A stretch of 64,000 bases of DNA. It comes from a virus. Where the stretch lies: the IMG/VR virus record IMGVR_UViG_3300020548_000011, positions 1 to 64,000 of that record. The stretch is one strand, 5' to 3'. This document shows, in pieces, positions 37,715 through 46,541 of this stretch. The notes under the pieces are model-generated. The model made no database searches and was not told where the DNA came from. It worked only from the letters and a program-made list of their open reading frames with translations. Numbering within the stretch: the stretch's first letter is position 1; each line of letters opens with the position of its first letter. A program made the translations under genes and the position numbers.

Positions 37715-37929
37715 CCGGAGAAAGAGCGGCCATATTTGGACAGTTTATTGAACAGTATGTTGAAAGCGATGTTGGTGTATTAGAACGAGAAGAAACATAC
37801 AGGATTCTATTAGAAGTTTTGGAAGAGTTTGAAGTCAAAGGCATGGAAGGATATCTTGATATCGATCCGGCATTTGATGTAGTGTGGAACGAAAAGTATC
37901 CGCCAGAGGTAGAAGCCTTTGAAGATTGA
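37711..37929 (+). CDS. hypothetical 72-aa acidic protein
   Basis: ATGA overlap upstream. EQYVESDVGVLEREETYRIL, helical and acidic. No family. Confidence 0.68.
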   Translation: MTGERAAIFGQFIEQYVESDVGVLEREETYRILLEVLEEFEVKGMEGYLDIDPAFDVVWNEKYPPEVEAFED

Positions 37930-38032
37930 CGCATGGACATATCTTCTTTTTATCGCACCTCTATTGGTAATAGTCTACGGTATTTTGATTGTTGTTTCTG
38001 CCAAGATATATGATTGGTTTATAAATCGATGA
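37919..38032 (+). CDS. 37-aa single-pass membrane peptide (TTG start)
   Basis: TTG 37919 with GAGG about 10 nt upstream, overlapping the end of the preceding gene. MKIDAWTYLLFIAPLLVIVY... is one hydrophobic helix with a short basic/aromatic tail. Plausible but start-dependent. Confidence 0.5.
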   Translation: MKIDAWTYLLFIAPLLVIVYGILIVVSAKIYDWFINR

Positions 38033-38044
38033 CTATATATCTGT

Positions 38045-38446
38045 ATGGCATGGACATACAACAAAGAACCACTTACTGAAATACCAGATGGATATGTGGC
38101 GTTTGTTTATCTGATAACAAACACGGTCACTGATAAGAAATATGTAGGCAAGAAACTGTTTCGTTTCACTCGCAGCACCAAGAGAAAAGGTAAGCGAGTG
38201 AAGAAACAGGTTGATTCGGATTGGCTGGATTACTATGGTTCAAACAAAGAACTCCTTTCGCATGTTGATCTATTCGGCAAAGAAAAGTTCACAAGAGAAA
38301 TCCTCTATCTATGTAAGAGTAAAGGCGAGGCTTCGTATATGGAAGCGAAGGAACAGTTTGACCGAAACGCTTTGATTTCCGAGGACTATTATAACGATTG
38401 GATTTTTTTGAGAGTTAGGCGAACTCATGTGAAAGCACTAAAGTAA
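38045..38446 (+). CDS. GIY-YIG-like nuclease-domain protein
   Basis: 133 residues. [20 protein letters not shown] gives the GIY and YIG-like pair (VYL...YVG), and a Glu in SYMEAKEQF lies where the catalytic Glu should be. Widespread in T4-type phages as a putative endonuclease. Ends 9 nt inside the 3' end of the minus-strand homing endonuclease. Confidence 0.72.
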   Translation: MAWTYNKEPLTEIPDGYVAFVYLITNTVTDKKYVGKKLFRFTRSTKRKGKRVKKQVDSDWLDYYGSNKELLSHVDLFGKEKFTREILYLCKSKGEASYMEAKEQFDRNALISEDYYNDWIFLRVRRTHVKALK

Positions 38447-38932
38447 GGGTTTCTTCTTGGACTCGCTAATCTTTCTTTTCCATTCTTCGGTGAAAACACG
38501 ACCACGGAGTTTTAGATTAGGTTTACCTTTCTTTGCTTCACTTATCTTCTTACGATATTCTTCGGTTTTCATATATGAACGATCAATGGGTTTTCTTGTT
38601 TTACCAAACATAGGATTATTAGATCCTGACATTTTTACACTATGTTCTTTTTTCCATTCGTCGGAACGAGGACTAGTATTACCATCACCTCCTTCGGTTC
38701 TGTTTATGAGAATACCAGTGCCGAGGTCTTTGCGACCGAACCATCTAATATATCGGCGCTCCAAAGCACAGGCGCCCACATTAGTTAGGTTTGATTCCAT
38801 TATGACTATGCGAGAAGGATCTTTAGGAACAGAAACACCAGGATGAATACTCCAGGCTCGTTTACCTTTTCCTTTACCGATATAATAGGGAGTTCCGTTT
38901 TGACGAATATAGGCGTATATATAGTAAGACAT
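38438..38932 (-). CDS. GIY-YIG homing endonuclease with NUMOD repeats
   Basis: 164 residues on the minus strand. [19 protein letters not shown] is the GIY-YIG core, [10 protein letters not shown] carries the catalytic Glu, and [24 protein letters not shown] and [12 protein letters not shown] are NUMOD3-type DNA-binding repeats. AGGAG lies 9 nt before its ATG, and a late element (38993-38999) precedes it. A free-standing selfish gene inserted convergently between two plus-strand operons. Confidence 0.9.
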   Translation of the reverse strand: MSYYIYAYIRQNGTPYYIGKGKGKRAWSIHPGVSVPKDPSRIVIMESNLTNVGACALERRYIRWFGRKDLGTGILINRTEGGDGNTSPRSDEWKKEHSVKMSGSNNPMFGKTRKPIDRSYMKTEEYRKKISEAKKGKPNLKLRGRVFTEEWKRKISESKKKPLL

Positions 38933-38992
38933 ATGCTGGCGCTCCTGTTTAGCGTTAGAGTAGGTGAGGACGGCAATCCTGCGACCTACATC

Positions 38993-38999
38993 TATTTAG
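38993..38999 (-). promoter_or_regulatory. late-promoter element of the homing endonuclease
   Basis: CTAAATA on the minus strand, about 60 bp before the ATG at 38932, as known for late expression of T4 homing endonucleases. Confidence 0.65.
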
Positions 39000-39017
39000 C
39001 GTTTTTAGATTTTTCAC

Positions 39018-39046
39018 TTGACATTCCAAAATGATTCTGCTATTAT
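39018..39046 (+). promoter_or_regulatory. sigma-70-like promoter of the glutaredoxin operon
   Basis: TTGACA (39018-39023), 17 bp, TATTAT (39041-39046); the spacer begins TTCCA as in the other early promoters. Confidence 0.88.
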
Positions 39047-39065
39047 ATAAGACAATGAGGTAAAC

Positions 39066-39299
39066 ATGGCTATCGTAATTTATTCCAAAGATGAATGTTC
39101 CTTCTGTGACAAAGCCAGGGAACTTCTAAGAAGTCAAGGAAAGTTCTTTATTGAATATAAACTAGAAAGAGACTTTTCCAGAGAGACTATCAAGGCATTA
39201 TATCCTACTGCCAAAACCTTTCCCGTAATCACTATTGACAGTCGTTACATTGGCGGCTATAATGAACTTTCCAATCTACATGAGGAAGGAAAACTATGA
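39066..39299 (+). CDS. glutaredoxin
   Basis: 77 residues. VIYSKDECSFCDKARELL carries the C-x2-C redox site at residues about 11-14, TFPVITIDSRYIGGYNEL has the cis-Pro and GG glutathione-side motif. Would reduce NrdJ or other disulfides. First gene after its promoter; ATGA with the next. Confidence 0.9.
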   Translation: MAIVIYSKDECSFCDKARELLRSQGKFFIEYKLERDFSRETIKALYPTAKTFPVITIDSRYIGGYNELSNLHEEGKL

Positions 39300-39571
39300 T
39301 TGACAAGTATGGACTAAAAGAAGACTTGAAGAACGGTGTTGTTACCGTTGTCTTTGAGAAGAAAGATGGAACGGAACGCACCATGCGTGCCACTCTTTCT
39401 GATCTATATGTACCGCTACCGCAGATGCTATCAGAATATGATGGACAGGTAGCAAAGCCTGCTCGGCAGTTGAATGATGATGTTCAGGTAGTATGGGATA
39501 TTGACGCAGATGGATGGCGATCCTTTCGTTATGATTCCGTGAAAACCGTGAAAACACTATTGAGGGAGTAA
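39296..39571 (+). CDS. DUF2693-like small protein
   Basis: 91 residues. VTVVFEKKDGTERTMRATLS and VVWDIDADGWRSFRYDSVK follow the small beta protein family DUF2693, frequent in T4-type phages. Function unknown. Confidence 0.75.
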   Translation: MIDKYGLKEDLKNGVVTVVFEKKDGTERTMRATLSDLYVPLPQMLSEYDGQVAKPARQLNDDVQVVWDIDADGWRSFRYDSVKTVKTLLRE

Positions 39572-39573
39572 GT

Positions 39574-39672
39574 ATGGCGCATCCACATAAGAATAGACCT
39601 CGCAAGGGTCGTCGTAAGATTGGTTCAACAAAACGCAAAGCCCGTCGTCTCAAAGGAAGAAAGAAGAAGTAA
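39574..39672 (+). CDS. 32-aa highly basic peptide
   Basis: ATG 39574 with GAGGGAG about 6-12 nt upstream; MAHPHKNRPRKGRRKIGSTK then more Lys/Arg, 18 basic residues in all. Looks like a small nucleic-acid- or ribosome-binding peptide. TAATG coupling to the next gene. Confidence 0.6.
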   Translation: MAHPHKNRPRKGRRKIGSTKRKARRLKGRKKK

Positions 39673-39929
39673 TGCCTATGGATCTACCAACAAAGGTGAA
39701 GAACTTGAGCGAGAATAGCAAAATCATCAACGTGTCAGCCTCGTCCGATGGCATCAACTTTATGGACGGTCTAGCACTACTGTTCATTGGTCTAAAGTTG
39801 ACCGACCATCTCCAGAACTGGACATGGGTAGAGGTGACTGCTCCGCTTTGGGCACCTTTCATGTTCTCTTGGTTTGTTCGCTTGTTCAAATCAACTTTTA
39901 TGAATGATGGTGACGAGGGAGAAGAATAA
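39672..39929 (+). CDS. membrane protein, holin-like candidate
   Basis: 85 residues. Two hydrophobic stretches, FMDGLALLFIGLKLTDHL and VTAPLWAPFMFSWFVRLF, and an acidic tail DGDEGEE. Size and layout resemble phage holins. Not near a lysis gene, so unproven. Confidence 0.65.
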   Translation: MPMDLPTKVKNLSENSKIINVSASSDGINFMDGLALLFIGLKLTDHLQNWTWVEVTAPLWAPFMFSWFVRLFKSTFMNDGDEGEE

Positions 39930-40222
39930 TGTCGGTTGATAACGGAATCTATGTCCTTCTAACGGAAACAGAAAAGGGTCCTGAATATCGTGTCTCTTAT
40001 TCTCATTCCATTGGAAACATCTATGGTGAGTGGAATGCTGATAAGGCATTATATGAAGGAAATCTTTCCGCTATCAAGGAAACGTTTGGTGAAAGCGAAG
40101 TATTTCATACACTTAACCAGGCTATTGACTTTGCCGAGGCATTGGAGTATGATGTAGGCGAAACTGAGGATGGTATCTGTGTGATCAACGACTTCAAAGA
40201 TTACGGATACATCTTCGGATAA
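39929..40222 (+). CDS. hypothetical 97-aa protein
   Basis: TAATG overlap upstream. GIYVLLTETEKGPEYRVSYS; alpha/beta, acidic. No family recognised. Confidence 0.7.
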   Translation: MSVDNGIYVLLTETEKGPEYRVSYSHSIGNIYGEWNADKALYEGNLSAIKETFGESEVFHTLNQAIDFAEALEYDVGETEDGICVINDFKDYGYIFG

Positions 40223-40223
40223 C

Positions 40224-40721
40224 ATGGCAACAATCAAGATCATAGGTAGCGCAAAAAAGGTTCATACTAGATCAATTCGATCCGCAGCAAACTTTTTTTG
40301 CGATTACCTCTTGAAACGCCTAAGTAGAAATGTCCATGTCAAAATCAAACTCAAGAAAAATCTATATAAGAATACTAAGTGTTTTGGTTTCGCTACATGG
40401 ACAGATGACGAAACAAGGAACCATCGTAAGTTTGAAATAGAAATTGACGCAGACCTTGGACCTGTATTTTTATTTCGGACACTGGCACATGAACTTGTCC
40501 ACGTCAAACAGTATGCTAGAAAAGAACTTATAGATATGGAGTATGGCAGTTATCAAAAGTGGCAAGGCACTATGTTCAATGAGCATATGGTCGATTATAA
40601 AAAGCTGCCGTGGGAAATAGAAGCAGCACAACTAGAAAAAGAACTTTACGAACTTTGGAAACAACATCTTGAAAGACAAGGAGAAAAAGGTGAGAAAGTC
40701 GGCTACCGTAAGACGACCTAA
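40224..40721 (+). CDS. SprT-like zinc metalloprotease-fold protein
   Basis: 165 residues. LFRTLAHELVHVKQYARKEL (about residue 80) contains HELVH, the zinc-binding Glu site. PWEIEAAQLEKELYELW is a conserved C-terminal feature of these phage proteins. Similar proteins occur in T4-type phages (from memory). Substrate unknown; cellular SprT proteins act on DNA-protein crosslinks. Confidence 0.8.
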   Translation: MATIKIIGSAKKVHTRSIRSAANFFCDYLLKRLSRNVHVKIKLKKNLYKNTKCFGFATWTDDETRNHRKFEIEIDADLGPVFLFRTLAHELVHVKQYARKELIDMEYGSYQKWQGTMFNEHMVDYKKLPWEIEAAQLEKELYELWKQHLERQGEKGEKVGYRKTT

Positions 40722-41790
40722 ATTTGCTGATGAAAAGTATCTGGGTCCGGAACCCACAGTCACCGAAAAGGCCACGCAGGGCGATATGGCCAGGGCATAC
40801 ACATGGTTCAACTATTTCTATAATAGTGAGGACGCCAAAAACTTCACAATCTCCTACCTCAAGTATATCAAATACAACAAAGACACAATCACAAAACTCT
40901 CTAAAGTAAATGCCATTGATCTTCATAACATCGGTTGGAACTGCCGTTTGCTCCATAATGGCAGTAATCTGCCTGATGGTGTTTGGGATCGTTGCTATTC
41001 CAGAATCAAACAACTTGCTTCTGCTGTTACAATCGATAACGACGAAGAACCAGCGGCAGTTGTCAAGATCGTATCAATCCAGGACCGTATCAACAATAAA
41101 GCGTCCGATCTAATCGGCGAGTTGGAAGAACAGTTGGACGTGTTCTTCCAAGAAGGAGTTATTCAGTTCGATGTTAAGAAGTGGTCCCTTGAGAAGGGAA
41201 TTAAACCGCAAATTGCGAAGAGGATTGCAGAACACTTCCGTCCTCAATACAATGAAATCACCGAAGCCCTCGAAGGCAAAGACAAAGAGTTGGCTGAGTC
41301 GTATAAGGGTTGGCGTAAGCCAGTTCTTAAAATCATGGCGCTTTTCATCAAGCGACTAATCGATCATATGGTAGAACTGGATTCTGCTGGTCAGACTATT
41401 CGTAAGCCACGCAAGAAGAAGGTAAAGCCAGCGAGTGTGCTGGTTTCCAAGATGAACTATCTACCTAACAATGATGAATATAAGAGTATCGATCCTAAGG
41501 AGATTATTGGTGCTTCGCAACTTTGGGTTTATAATGCTAAGACTCGTAATCTTTCTGTGTATAATGCCGTGGGTCATTCTGGCCTTTCGGTCAGAGGGTC
41601 TACGCTTACAGGATTTGACGAGACAACTTCGGTCACAAAGAAACTCCGTAAGCCAGAAGCGGTAATCAAACCTCTTCTCGAAGGTGGCAAAATCTATCTT
41701 CGCAAGGTTATGGATAACATCACCACAACAGAACAAAAAGCAACTGGTCGTATCAACACTGATACACTTCTATTGAGAGTAGTAAAATGA
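40690..41790 (+). CDS. conserved T4-type phage protein (GTG start)
   Basis: 366 residues from GTG 40690, chosen because AAGGAG lies 6 nt upstream; a TTG at 40669 is in frame. Mostly helical, basic core (RKPRKKKVKPASVLVSKMNY), Trp-rich region GWRKPVLKIM. The family recurs in cyanophage-like genomes beside the SprT-like gene. Role unknown. Confidence 0.78.
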   Translation: MRKSATVRRPKFADEKYLGPEPTVTEKATQGDMARAYTWFNYFYNSEDAKNFTISYLKYIKYNKDTITKLSKVNAIDLHNIGWNCRLLHNGSNLPDGVWDRCYSRIKQLASAVTIDNDEEPAAVVKIVSIQDRINNKASDLIGELEEQLDVFFQEGVIQFDVKKWSLEKGIKPQIAKRIAEHFRPQYNEITEALEGKDKELAESYKGWRKPVLKIMALFIKRLIDHMVELDSAGQTIRKPRKKKVKPASVLVSKMNYLPNNDEYKSIDPKEIIGASQLWVYNAKTRNLSVYNAVGHSGLSVRGSTLTGFDETTSVTKKLRKPEAVIKPLLEGGKIYLRKVMDNITTTEQKATGRINTDTLLLRVVK

Positions 41791-42527
41791 ACCCGTTAGA
41801 TACAATACAACATTATAAACACTTCAATGAAATCTGTCCTGATATCCTGACCTTTTTCAATCATGGATATTATACAGAAGATCCTGAGGTCGATCTATCA
41901 TCCGACTACTTCAATGGCTATCAGAAATCCCTATACCAACATCTACTGAAAAATCTTGTGACCGAAAACAAGAATATTCTGGACGTTGGTTGTGGTCGTG
42001 GCGGTGCGGTCAATATGTTCAAAACAGGAAACTATGGTTTCGCTGGCGCCACAGGGATCGATATCAGCGAGGACAATATCTCGTTTGCTAATAGGGTATT
42101 CAAGGACGATTCTTATTATGTTATGGATGCTCATAACATATCGTTCAATAACTCTACGTTCGATATCGTAACAAATGTTGAGTCGATGCATTGTTATGAT
42201 AACCCTCAACTGTTTTTGATTGAAGTTCGGCGAGTGCTTGATTCCAACGGAGTGTTTGTTGTTACAGATACCGATGCCTCCTTAGAAAAGCATCTAGCAT
42301 CTAATAGATGTCCGTTTCGATATATTGACCGAGAAGATATCACGGACAATATTGTGGCAGCGTGTATGAGAATGGGCGAGAGGTTTCTAAATATCGAGAG
42401 TTCTCCGTTTCGTGATAACATGCTTTATATTACAGAAAAGGCTGCTTTCTACTATGCTAACAGAATATGGAGCTATGTGACGTATACTTGTTACAATGAC
42501 AAATCAGTTTTCAAGGATAACAAATGA
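41787..42527 (+). CDS. class I SAM-dependent methyltransferase, small-molecule type
   Basis: 246 residues. NILDVGCGRGGAVNMF (about residue 65) is motif I, the SAM Gly loop; TGIDISEDNI is motif II; FDIVTNVESMHCYDNPQLFL and RRVLDSNGVFVVTD give motifs III and IV as in Methyltransf_11 enzymes. Relatives methylate lipids, sterols or polyketides rather than DNA. Substrate unknown. Confidence 0.85.
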   Translation: MNPLDTIQHYKHFNEICPDILTFFNHGYYTEDPEVDLSSDYFNGYQKSLYQHLLKNLVTENKNILDVGCGRGGAVNMFKTGNYGFAGATGIDISEDNISFANRVFKDDSYYVMDAHNISFNNSTFDIVTNVESMHCYDNPQLFLIEVRRVLDSNGVFVVTDTDASLEKHLASNRCPFRYIDREDITDNIVAACMRMGERFLNIESSPFRDNMLYITEKAAFYYANRIWSYVTYTCYNDKSVFKDNK

Positions 42528-42922
42528 CCGACAAAGTAATCGAGTTTCCAAAACATAAGGTGGTTCGAGAAGTTCCACAAGAGCATCTTATAGCACGACA
42601 AGCAAAGGCTGACCAAAAGTTGGCCGATGCTATTGTTGATGACCTAACGGGAATGCTAATCACGGAACTTGACAACTGTATGGTCGAAGTGGAAAACAAA
42701 CAGTTCTCCAAAGACTTTGTTCTGGTAGCGGACGCACTCAAGGCTTGTGTATATCGGTCATTTGGAATCGATCATCATCTCCATGACTTTGTGGATAACA
42801 ATGTCAAGCTAATCGAAGGTGGTGAAGGAATGACCAAGGAAGAGATTAAGGAAAAGATCGAAAAGATTATGTTGGAATTGACACAAGCAAAAGATAATCT
42901 TGACACTGACGAGGAAGAGTGA
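42524..42922 (+). CDS. conserved T4-type phage protein of unknown function
   Basis: 132 residues. KVIEFPKHKVVREVPQEHLI, then a helical body with LDNCMVEVENKQFSKDFVLV and acidic end DTDEEE. Recurrent upstream of rnh in related genomes. Its 3' end contains the next promoter. Confidence 0.72.
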   Translation: MTDKVIEFPKHKVVREVPQEHLIARQAKADQKLADAIVDDLTGMLITELDNCMVEVENKQFSKDFVLVADALKACVYRSFGIDHHLHDFVDNNVKLIEGGEGMTKEEIKEKIEKIMLELTQAKDNLDTDEEE

Positions 42923-42928
42923 TATAGT
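42900..42928 (+). promoter_or_regulatory. sigma-70-like promoter of rnh
   Basis: TTGACA (42900-42905), 17 bp, TATAGT (42923-42928), overlapping the end of the preceding gene. Confidence 0.82.
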
Positions 42929-42954
42929 ATCTATTCACTCAATAAGGAAATATT

Positions 42955-43812
42955 ATGTCTTACATGCTAATCGACCTTAACCAGGTTCTTATCTCAAACT
43001 TGATGCAGCATCTAAAGTTTGTGGCCAAACAACATGAAATGAGCGAAGACCTTATTCGCCATATGTGTATCAATACAATCCGATCCAATGTAAAACAGTT
43101 TCGGTCGAAATACAATAACGTTATTCTTTGCTGCGACTCCAAGCATTACTGGCGCCGTGATGTGTTTCCTTTCTACAAGGCGCATCGTAAGCACGACCGA
43201 GAGGCATCTGGTCTGGATTGGAACATGATCTTTGATGTTCTAAATCGTCTCCGAGATGAACTGCGTGACAACTTTCCCTATAAGACTCTAAATGTCGAAG
43301 GTGCCGAAGCCGACGATGTTATTGCCGTTCTAACCGCTCGGTTGGCTCCGCATGGCAGTGTTCTCATTTTGTCATCGGACAAAGACTTCGCACAACTACA
43401 GAAGTATCCAAACGTTTCACAGTATTCTCCTATTCTAAAGCGGTTCATCAAGATTGATGATCCTAAGACGTTCATTCGTGAGCATATTCTAAAGGGTGAT
43501 CGTGGTGATGGTATTCCAAACTTTCTATCGCCTGACAACTGCTTTGCCGCTGGTGAACGTCAGAAGCCGATAAACAGTAAGAAACTCTCTGAATGGGTTC
43601 AGAAAGATGCCACGGATTTTTGTAACGCTGATATGCTTCGTGGGTTTAAGCGTAATCAAATGCTGGTTGATTTTGACTATATACCTGATGAAATTCAGAA
43701 GAAGATTGTAGTGGCTTTTGAGGAATCAAAGCCTGCTACAAAAGAGAAGATGCTAAACTATTTTATTGACAAAGGACTCAAGGCAATGATTGAGTCAATA
43801 GGAGACTTCTAA
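42955..43812 (+). CDS. rnh: RNase H / 5'-3' flap nuclease (T4 Rnh, FEN family)
   Basis: 285 residues. MLIDLNQVLIS has the first metal Asp; YNNVILCCDSKHYWRRD the second; VEGAEADDVIAVL the paired acidic cluster near 118; ILSSDKDFAQL near 141 the third; GDRGDGIPNFL near 177 the helix-hairpin. Removes RNA primers and flaps from lagging-strand fragments. Own promoter; TAATG into the next gene. Confidence 0.94.
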   Translation: MSYMLIDLNQVLISNLMQHLKFVAKQHEMSEDLIRHMCINTIRSNVKQFRSKYNNVILCCDSKHYWRRDVFPFYKAHRKHDREASGLDWNMIFDVLNRLRDELRDNFPYKTLNVEGAEADDVIAVLTARLAPHGSVLILSSDKDFAQLQKYPNVSQYSPILKRFIKIDDPKTFIREHILKGDRGDGIPNFLSPDNCFAAGERQKPINSKKLSEWVQKDATDFCNADMLRGFKRNQMLVDFDYIPDEIQKKIVVAFEESKPATKEKMLNYFIDKGLKAMIESIGDF

Positions 43813-44243
43813 TGGCTATTAAGAATGTGTATGAAGTTTTTGATGATTTCAAAAACGCTAAAACAAAGGCGGAGAGAATTGAGGTTCTTCGCAAAAACAA
43901 AAACTTTGCTCTAATGAGTGTTCTACAGGGAGCATTCTCACCTAACGTGGAATTTTGTATCAAGAAAATCCCAGAATACAAGAGCGAAGATGTGCCGCCA
44001 GGTATGTCTTATAATCATATCACTGACGCCTTGCGCCGTGTATATCTTTTTGTGAAGGATCATCCTCAGTGTCCTCCTACTTTGACAGAAAAGCGCAAAG
44101 AGGAACTATTGATTCAGATTCTTGAATCACTGGAGCCAAAAGAGGCCGAGGTGTATGCTAACATGATTAGAAAGGATCTAAAGGTGCCATATCTAACGCC
44201 AGCAATCGTTAGTGAAGCATTCGAAGGTCTGCTACCAACATAA
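43812..44243 (+). CDS. DUF6433-like conserved phage protein
   Basis: 143 residues. VYEVFDDFKNAKTKAERIEV, LMSVLQGAFSPNVEFCI, LESLEPKEAEVYANMIRKDL: a helical protein found beside rnh in T4-type phages (DUF6433, from memory). Perhaps a replication accessory. Confidence 0.8.
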   Translation: MAIKNVYEVFDDFKNAKTKAERIEVLRKNKNFALMSVLQGAFSPNVEFCIKKIPEYKSEDVPPGMSYNHITDALRRVYLFVKDHPQCPPTLTEKRKEELLIQILESLEPKEAEVYANMIRKDLKVPYLTPAIVSEAFEGLLPT

Positions 44244-44258
44244 CATGGATATCATTCT

Positions 44259-44456
44259 ATGAAAAATAAGACTCCAACTCGCAAAATCGATCCTCTCTAT
44301 GTCGATCTATATGAAGAGGACAAGAAGTATGGCGGAAAGCGAATTGAGCGTCCGCAGACTGACATGACCAAGAAGCGTCCTATTCGGAATCTGACCAAGG
44401 CGTGGATGGAACATGTCGATGATTACGACGAAGTGGACGAATTTTACGAGCATTGA
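44259..44456 (+). CDS. hypothetical 65-aa protein
   Basis: Charged, Tyr-rich (DPLYVDLYEEDKKYGGKRIE) with an acidic tail. No strong ribosome site. No family. Confidence 0.6.
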   Translation: MKNKTPTRKIDPLYVDLYEEDKKYGGKRIERPQTDMTKKRPIRNLTKAWMEHVDDYDEVDEFYEH

Positions 44457-44477
44457 ATAACTTTATAAGGTGTCGTT

Positions 44478-45014
44478 ATGAGAAATATAAGTGAATCCGC
44501 TATTCTGATCGATGTTACAGATGACATTCGTGAAGCAATTAAACATCTAAACAAAGCACAAGAACTTTTCAGAAAATCTGGAATTGATAACATTACACAA
44601 CCAGGTCTTATCAAAGAAGTTATCATGGCAGATAGTCTTGGTCATAAGATCATTAAGAACAAGCATCTCCCCGATGCTACTGATGGTATCAATTATTATG
44701 AGTATCTTTCTTGTCAGGAAAAAGTTGCTAACAATGGAAAAAAGTCGGGAACTTTTGCTATCGATTGCATGTTCTCCGATCCTGAAAGAAAGCCTGATAG
44801 TCTTGAACGCATCACCAGAAATAAAGCATTTTATTGTGGTGTGTTTGAAGGACTAACACTCAAATACATTTATAAGGTAAGTACCACGGCATTTCTAGAT
44901 TACACAGAAGACAATCTAACTCGCCGTGGTGCCAATTCGAAGAATAAAGAACATACAATCAATTATCCTCTATCATGGGTTTCAAGAGTGGGAAAAATAG
45001 TTAATGAGATATGA
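44478..45014 (+). CDS. possible restriction endonuclease partner of the methyltransferase
   Basis: 178 residues. LPDATDGINYYEYLSCQEK (about residues 74-92) has the P-D-(x8-9)-E-x-x spacing of PD-(D/E)xK restriction enzymes, although the Lys is not in the usual place. It overlaps the adenine methyltransferase start by 11 nt, the typical layout of a type II pair. No clear family match; could be another nuclease or an unrelated protein. Confidence 0.55.
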   Translation: MRNISESAILIDVTDDIREAIKHLNKAQELFRKSGIDNITQPGLIKEVIMADSLGHKIIKNKHLPDATDGINYYEYLSCQEKVANNGKKSGTFAIDCMFSDPERKPDSLERITRNKAFYCGVFEGLTLKYIYKVSTTAFLDYTEDNLTRRGANSKNKEHTINYPLSWVSRVGKIVNEI

Positions 45015-46083
45015 ATCTATAAGATACTCTGGCAGTAAGAATAAGATACTACCAAAGATTGATCTAATTCTTGAGGACATTTCTTTAAAAAATGTCCTCG
45101 ATGGATTTTCTGGTAGCACCAGAGTCTCACAGTTTTTCAAACACAAAGGATTCGTTACGACTAGCAATGATATGGCAATCTATTCCAAACATATTGCCGA
45201 ATGTTATTTGTTAGCAAGACAGCCTCATAGTTATTATAAGTCTATTGTAGATCATTTAAATAGTTTAACGCCAACAGTTGGATGGTTCTCTATCAATTAC
45301 GGAGGTTATGATAGAGATGGATCTTCGATTCAAGAAGATGGCTTTAAAAGACCGTTCCAAATGCATGTTACGGAAAAATTGGATGCAATTAGAAATGAGA
45401 TAGACATTCTTTATCCAATGGATTGTATAGATAAATCCGTGTTATTAACAAGTCTGTTGTTGGCTCTAGATAATGTATCAAATGATATGGGTCATCAGGT
45501 CTCATATCTAAAGAATTGGTCTTCAAAAACGTATAAACCTTTACATCTTAAAGTTCCTAACTATGTAATAGATAATCTAGATCATAGAGTTTATACTAAA
45601 AATGTCTTCGATGTTAAGGATAGTTTTGATCTTTGCTACTTCGATCCTCCATATGGAACATCAAATGAAAAAACAAAGACGACCCGAGTAAGATACTTTT
45701 CTTATTATCATCTATGGACAACAGTATGTAAGAACGACTGTCCTGTTTTAGTCGGATCGTCTAAAAGAAGATATGATGTATCGAGTGATAAGATCAAAGG
45801 TGCTATCTCGGAATTTGAAAGCACAAACAATTCTGTCGTCGAGGATTCTTTCAAATCTTTATTGACAAAGTTTGATACAGAATACACACTTATATCATAT
45901 AGTAATCGTTCCAAAGTAAAGATAGATAACCTAATAGAAATTATTGGCGATCATCAAAAACTGATAAATATATTTAAGTTTGATCATAAACCAAATAGTC
46001 AGACATTTGCAATCAAGTCAGGTAATTGTAAAAACGAGGTCAATGAACCTAATGCGGAGTATCTGATACTATCGAAGAATTGA
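45004..46083 (+). CDS. DNA N6-adenine methyltransferase (D12/Dam class)
   Basis: 359 residues. RYSGSKNKILPKI (residues 7-19) is the D12-class SAM-binding start (GSK), VLDGFSGSTRVSQFF the F-x-G motif, and LCYFDPPYGTSNEKTK (about 215) the DPPY catalytic motif. The central TSLLLALDNVSNDMGH region and the tail are variable. Would methylate adenine in a short site. Lower-GC and more ATA/AGA codons than neighbours, suggesting recent transfer together with 44478. Confidence 0.9.
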   Translation: MRYESIRYSGSKNKILPKIDLILEDISLKNVLDGFSGSTRVSQFFKHKGFVTTSNDMAIYSKHIAECYLLARQPHSYYKSIVDHLNSLTPTVGWFSINYGGYDRDGSSIQEDGFKRPFQMHVTEKLDAIRNEIDILYPMDCIDKSVLLTSLLLALDNVSNDMGHQVSYLKNWSSKTYKPLHLKVPNYVIDNLDHRVYTKNVFDVKDSFDLCYFDPPYGTSNEKTKTTRVRYFSYYHLWTTVCKNDCPVLVGSSKRRYDVSSDKIKGAISEFESTNNSVVEDSFKSLLTKFDTEYTLISYSNRSKVKIDNLIEIIGDHQKLINIFKFDHKPNSQTFAIKSGNCKNEVNEPNAEYLILSKN

Positions 46084-46147
46084 CTAAGATAAAATCGCTT
46101 TATAATCAATCACTTATAAAATCATTAATGAAATCAGTCACTTAGAG

Positions 46148-46166
46148 GTGCGACAACCTGTCGCAC
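46148..46166 (+). terminator. cassette hairpin 1 (GTGCGACA-ACC-TGTCGCAC)
   Basis: Perfect 8-bp stem and 3-nt loop, followed by TCGTTTACAAACGATTTCG. Same cassette stands before each following operon. The T tract is poor, so it may be a terminator, an operator or an RNase site. The rest of 46084-46147 is AT-rich with no gene. Confidence 0.6.
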
Positions 46167-46186
46167 TCGTTTACAAACGATTTCGC

Positions 46187-46214
46187 TTGCATCTCGGTTC
46201 CATTGTGCTATAAT
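46187..46214 (+). promoter_or_regulatory. cassette promoter 1
   Basis: TTGCAT, 16 bp (ending TTCCATTGTGC), TATAAT (46209-46214). Expected start at about 46221, the A of the next ATG. Confidence 0.85.
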
Positions 46215-46220
46215 GTGACC

Positions 46221-46541
46221 ATGATCAAGAAGCGCAAAGCCCGCACCGACCGTAAGCATGTCATCTATTCCTTGTCTGTAAACGGACTGGAATATATCGG
46301 CGTGACGTATGTAGACAAGTCGGCTGTGTCCAAGTCTGTTATCCGTCGCTGGCAGAAGCATGTAAACCGTGCCCTGACCGAGGGACGTGACTGGGCCCTA
46401 TGTAAAGCGATCCGCAAGTATGGTCCAGACGCATTTGAAGTCTGCTATTACGAAGTGGTGCGTGGCAAGTCCGCTGCCCATATCCGTGAGCGTGAGCTTA
46501 TCCGTGAACTCTCTCCTGCCCTCAATACGGACGTCCGATAA
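46221..46541 (+). CDS. GIY-YIG-like nuclease-domain protein, probably leaderless
   Basis: 106 residues from ATG 46221; no room for a ribosome site, since the promoter places +1 at about the ATG. HVIYSLSVNGLEYIGVTYV is a GIY-YIG core and RERELIRELSP supplies a Glu-rich end. It has no homing-repeat tail, so it may be a domesticated nuclease. TAATG coupling to the sigma-like gene. Confidence 0.75.
   Translation: MIKKRKARTDRKHVIYSLSVNGLEYIGVTYVDKSAVSKSVIRRWQKHVNRALTEGRDWALCKAIRKYGPDAFEVCYYEVVRGKSAAHIRERELIRELSPALNTDVR

Noticed and set aside
42900-42928. Treating the rnh promoter as part of the late set
   Set aside because: It has clear -35 and -10 hexamers and no TAAATA element.
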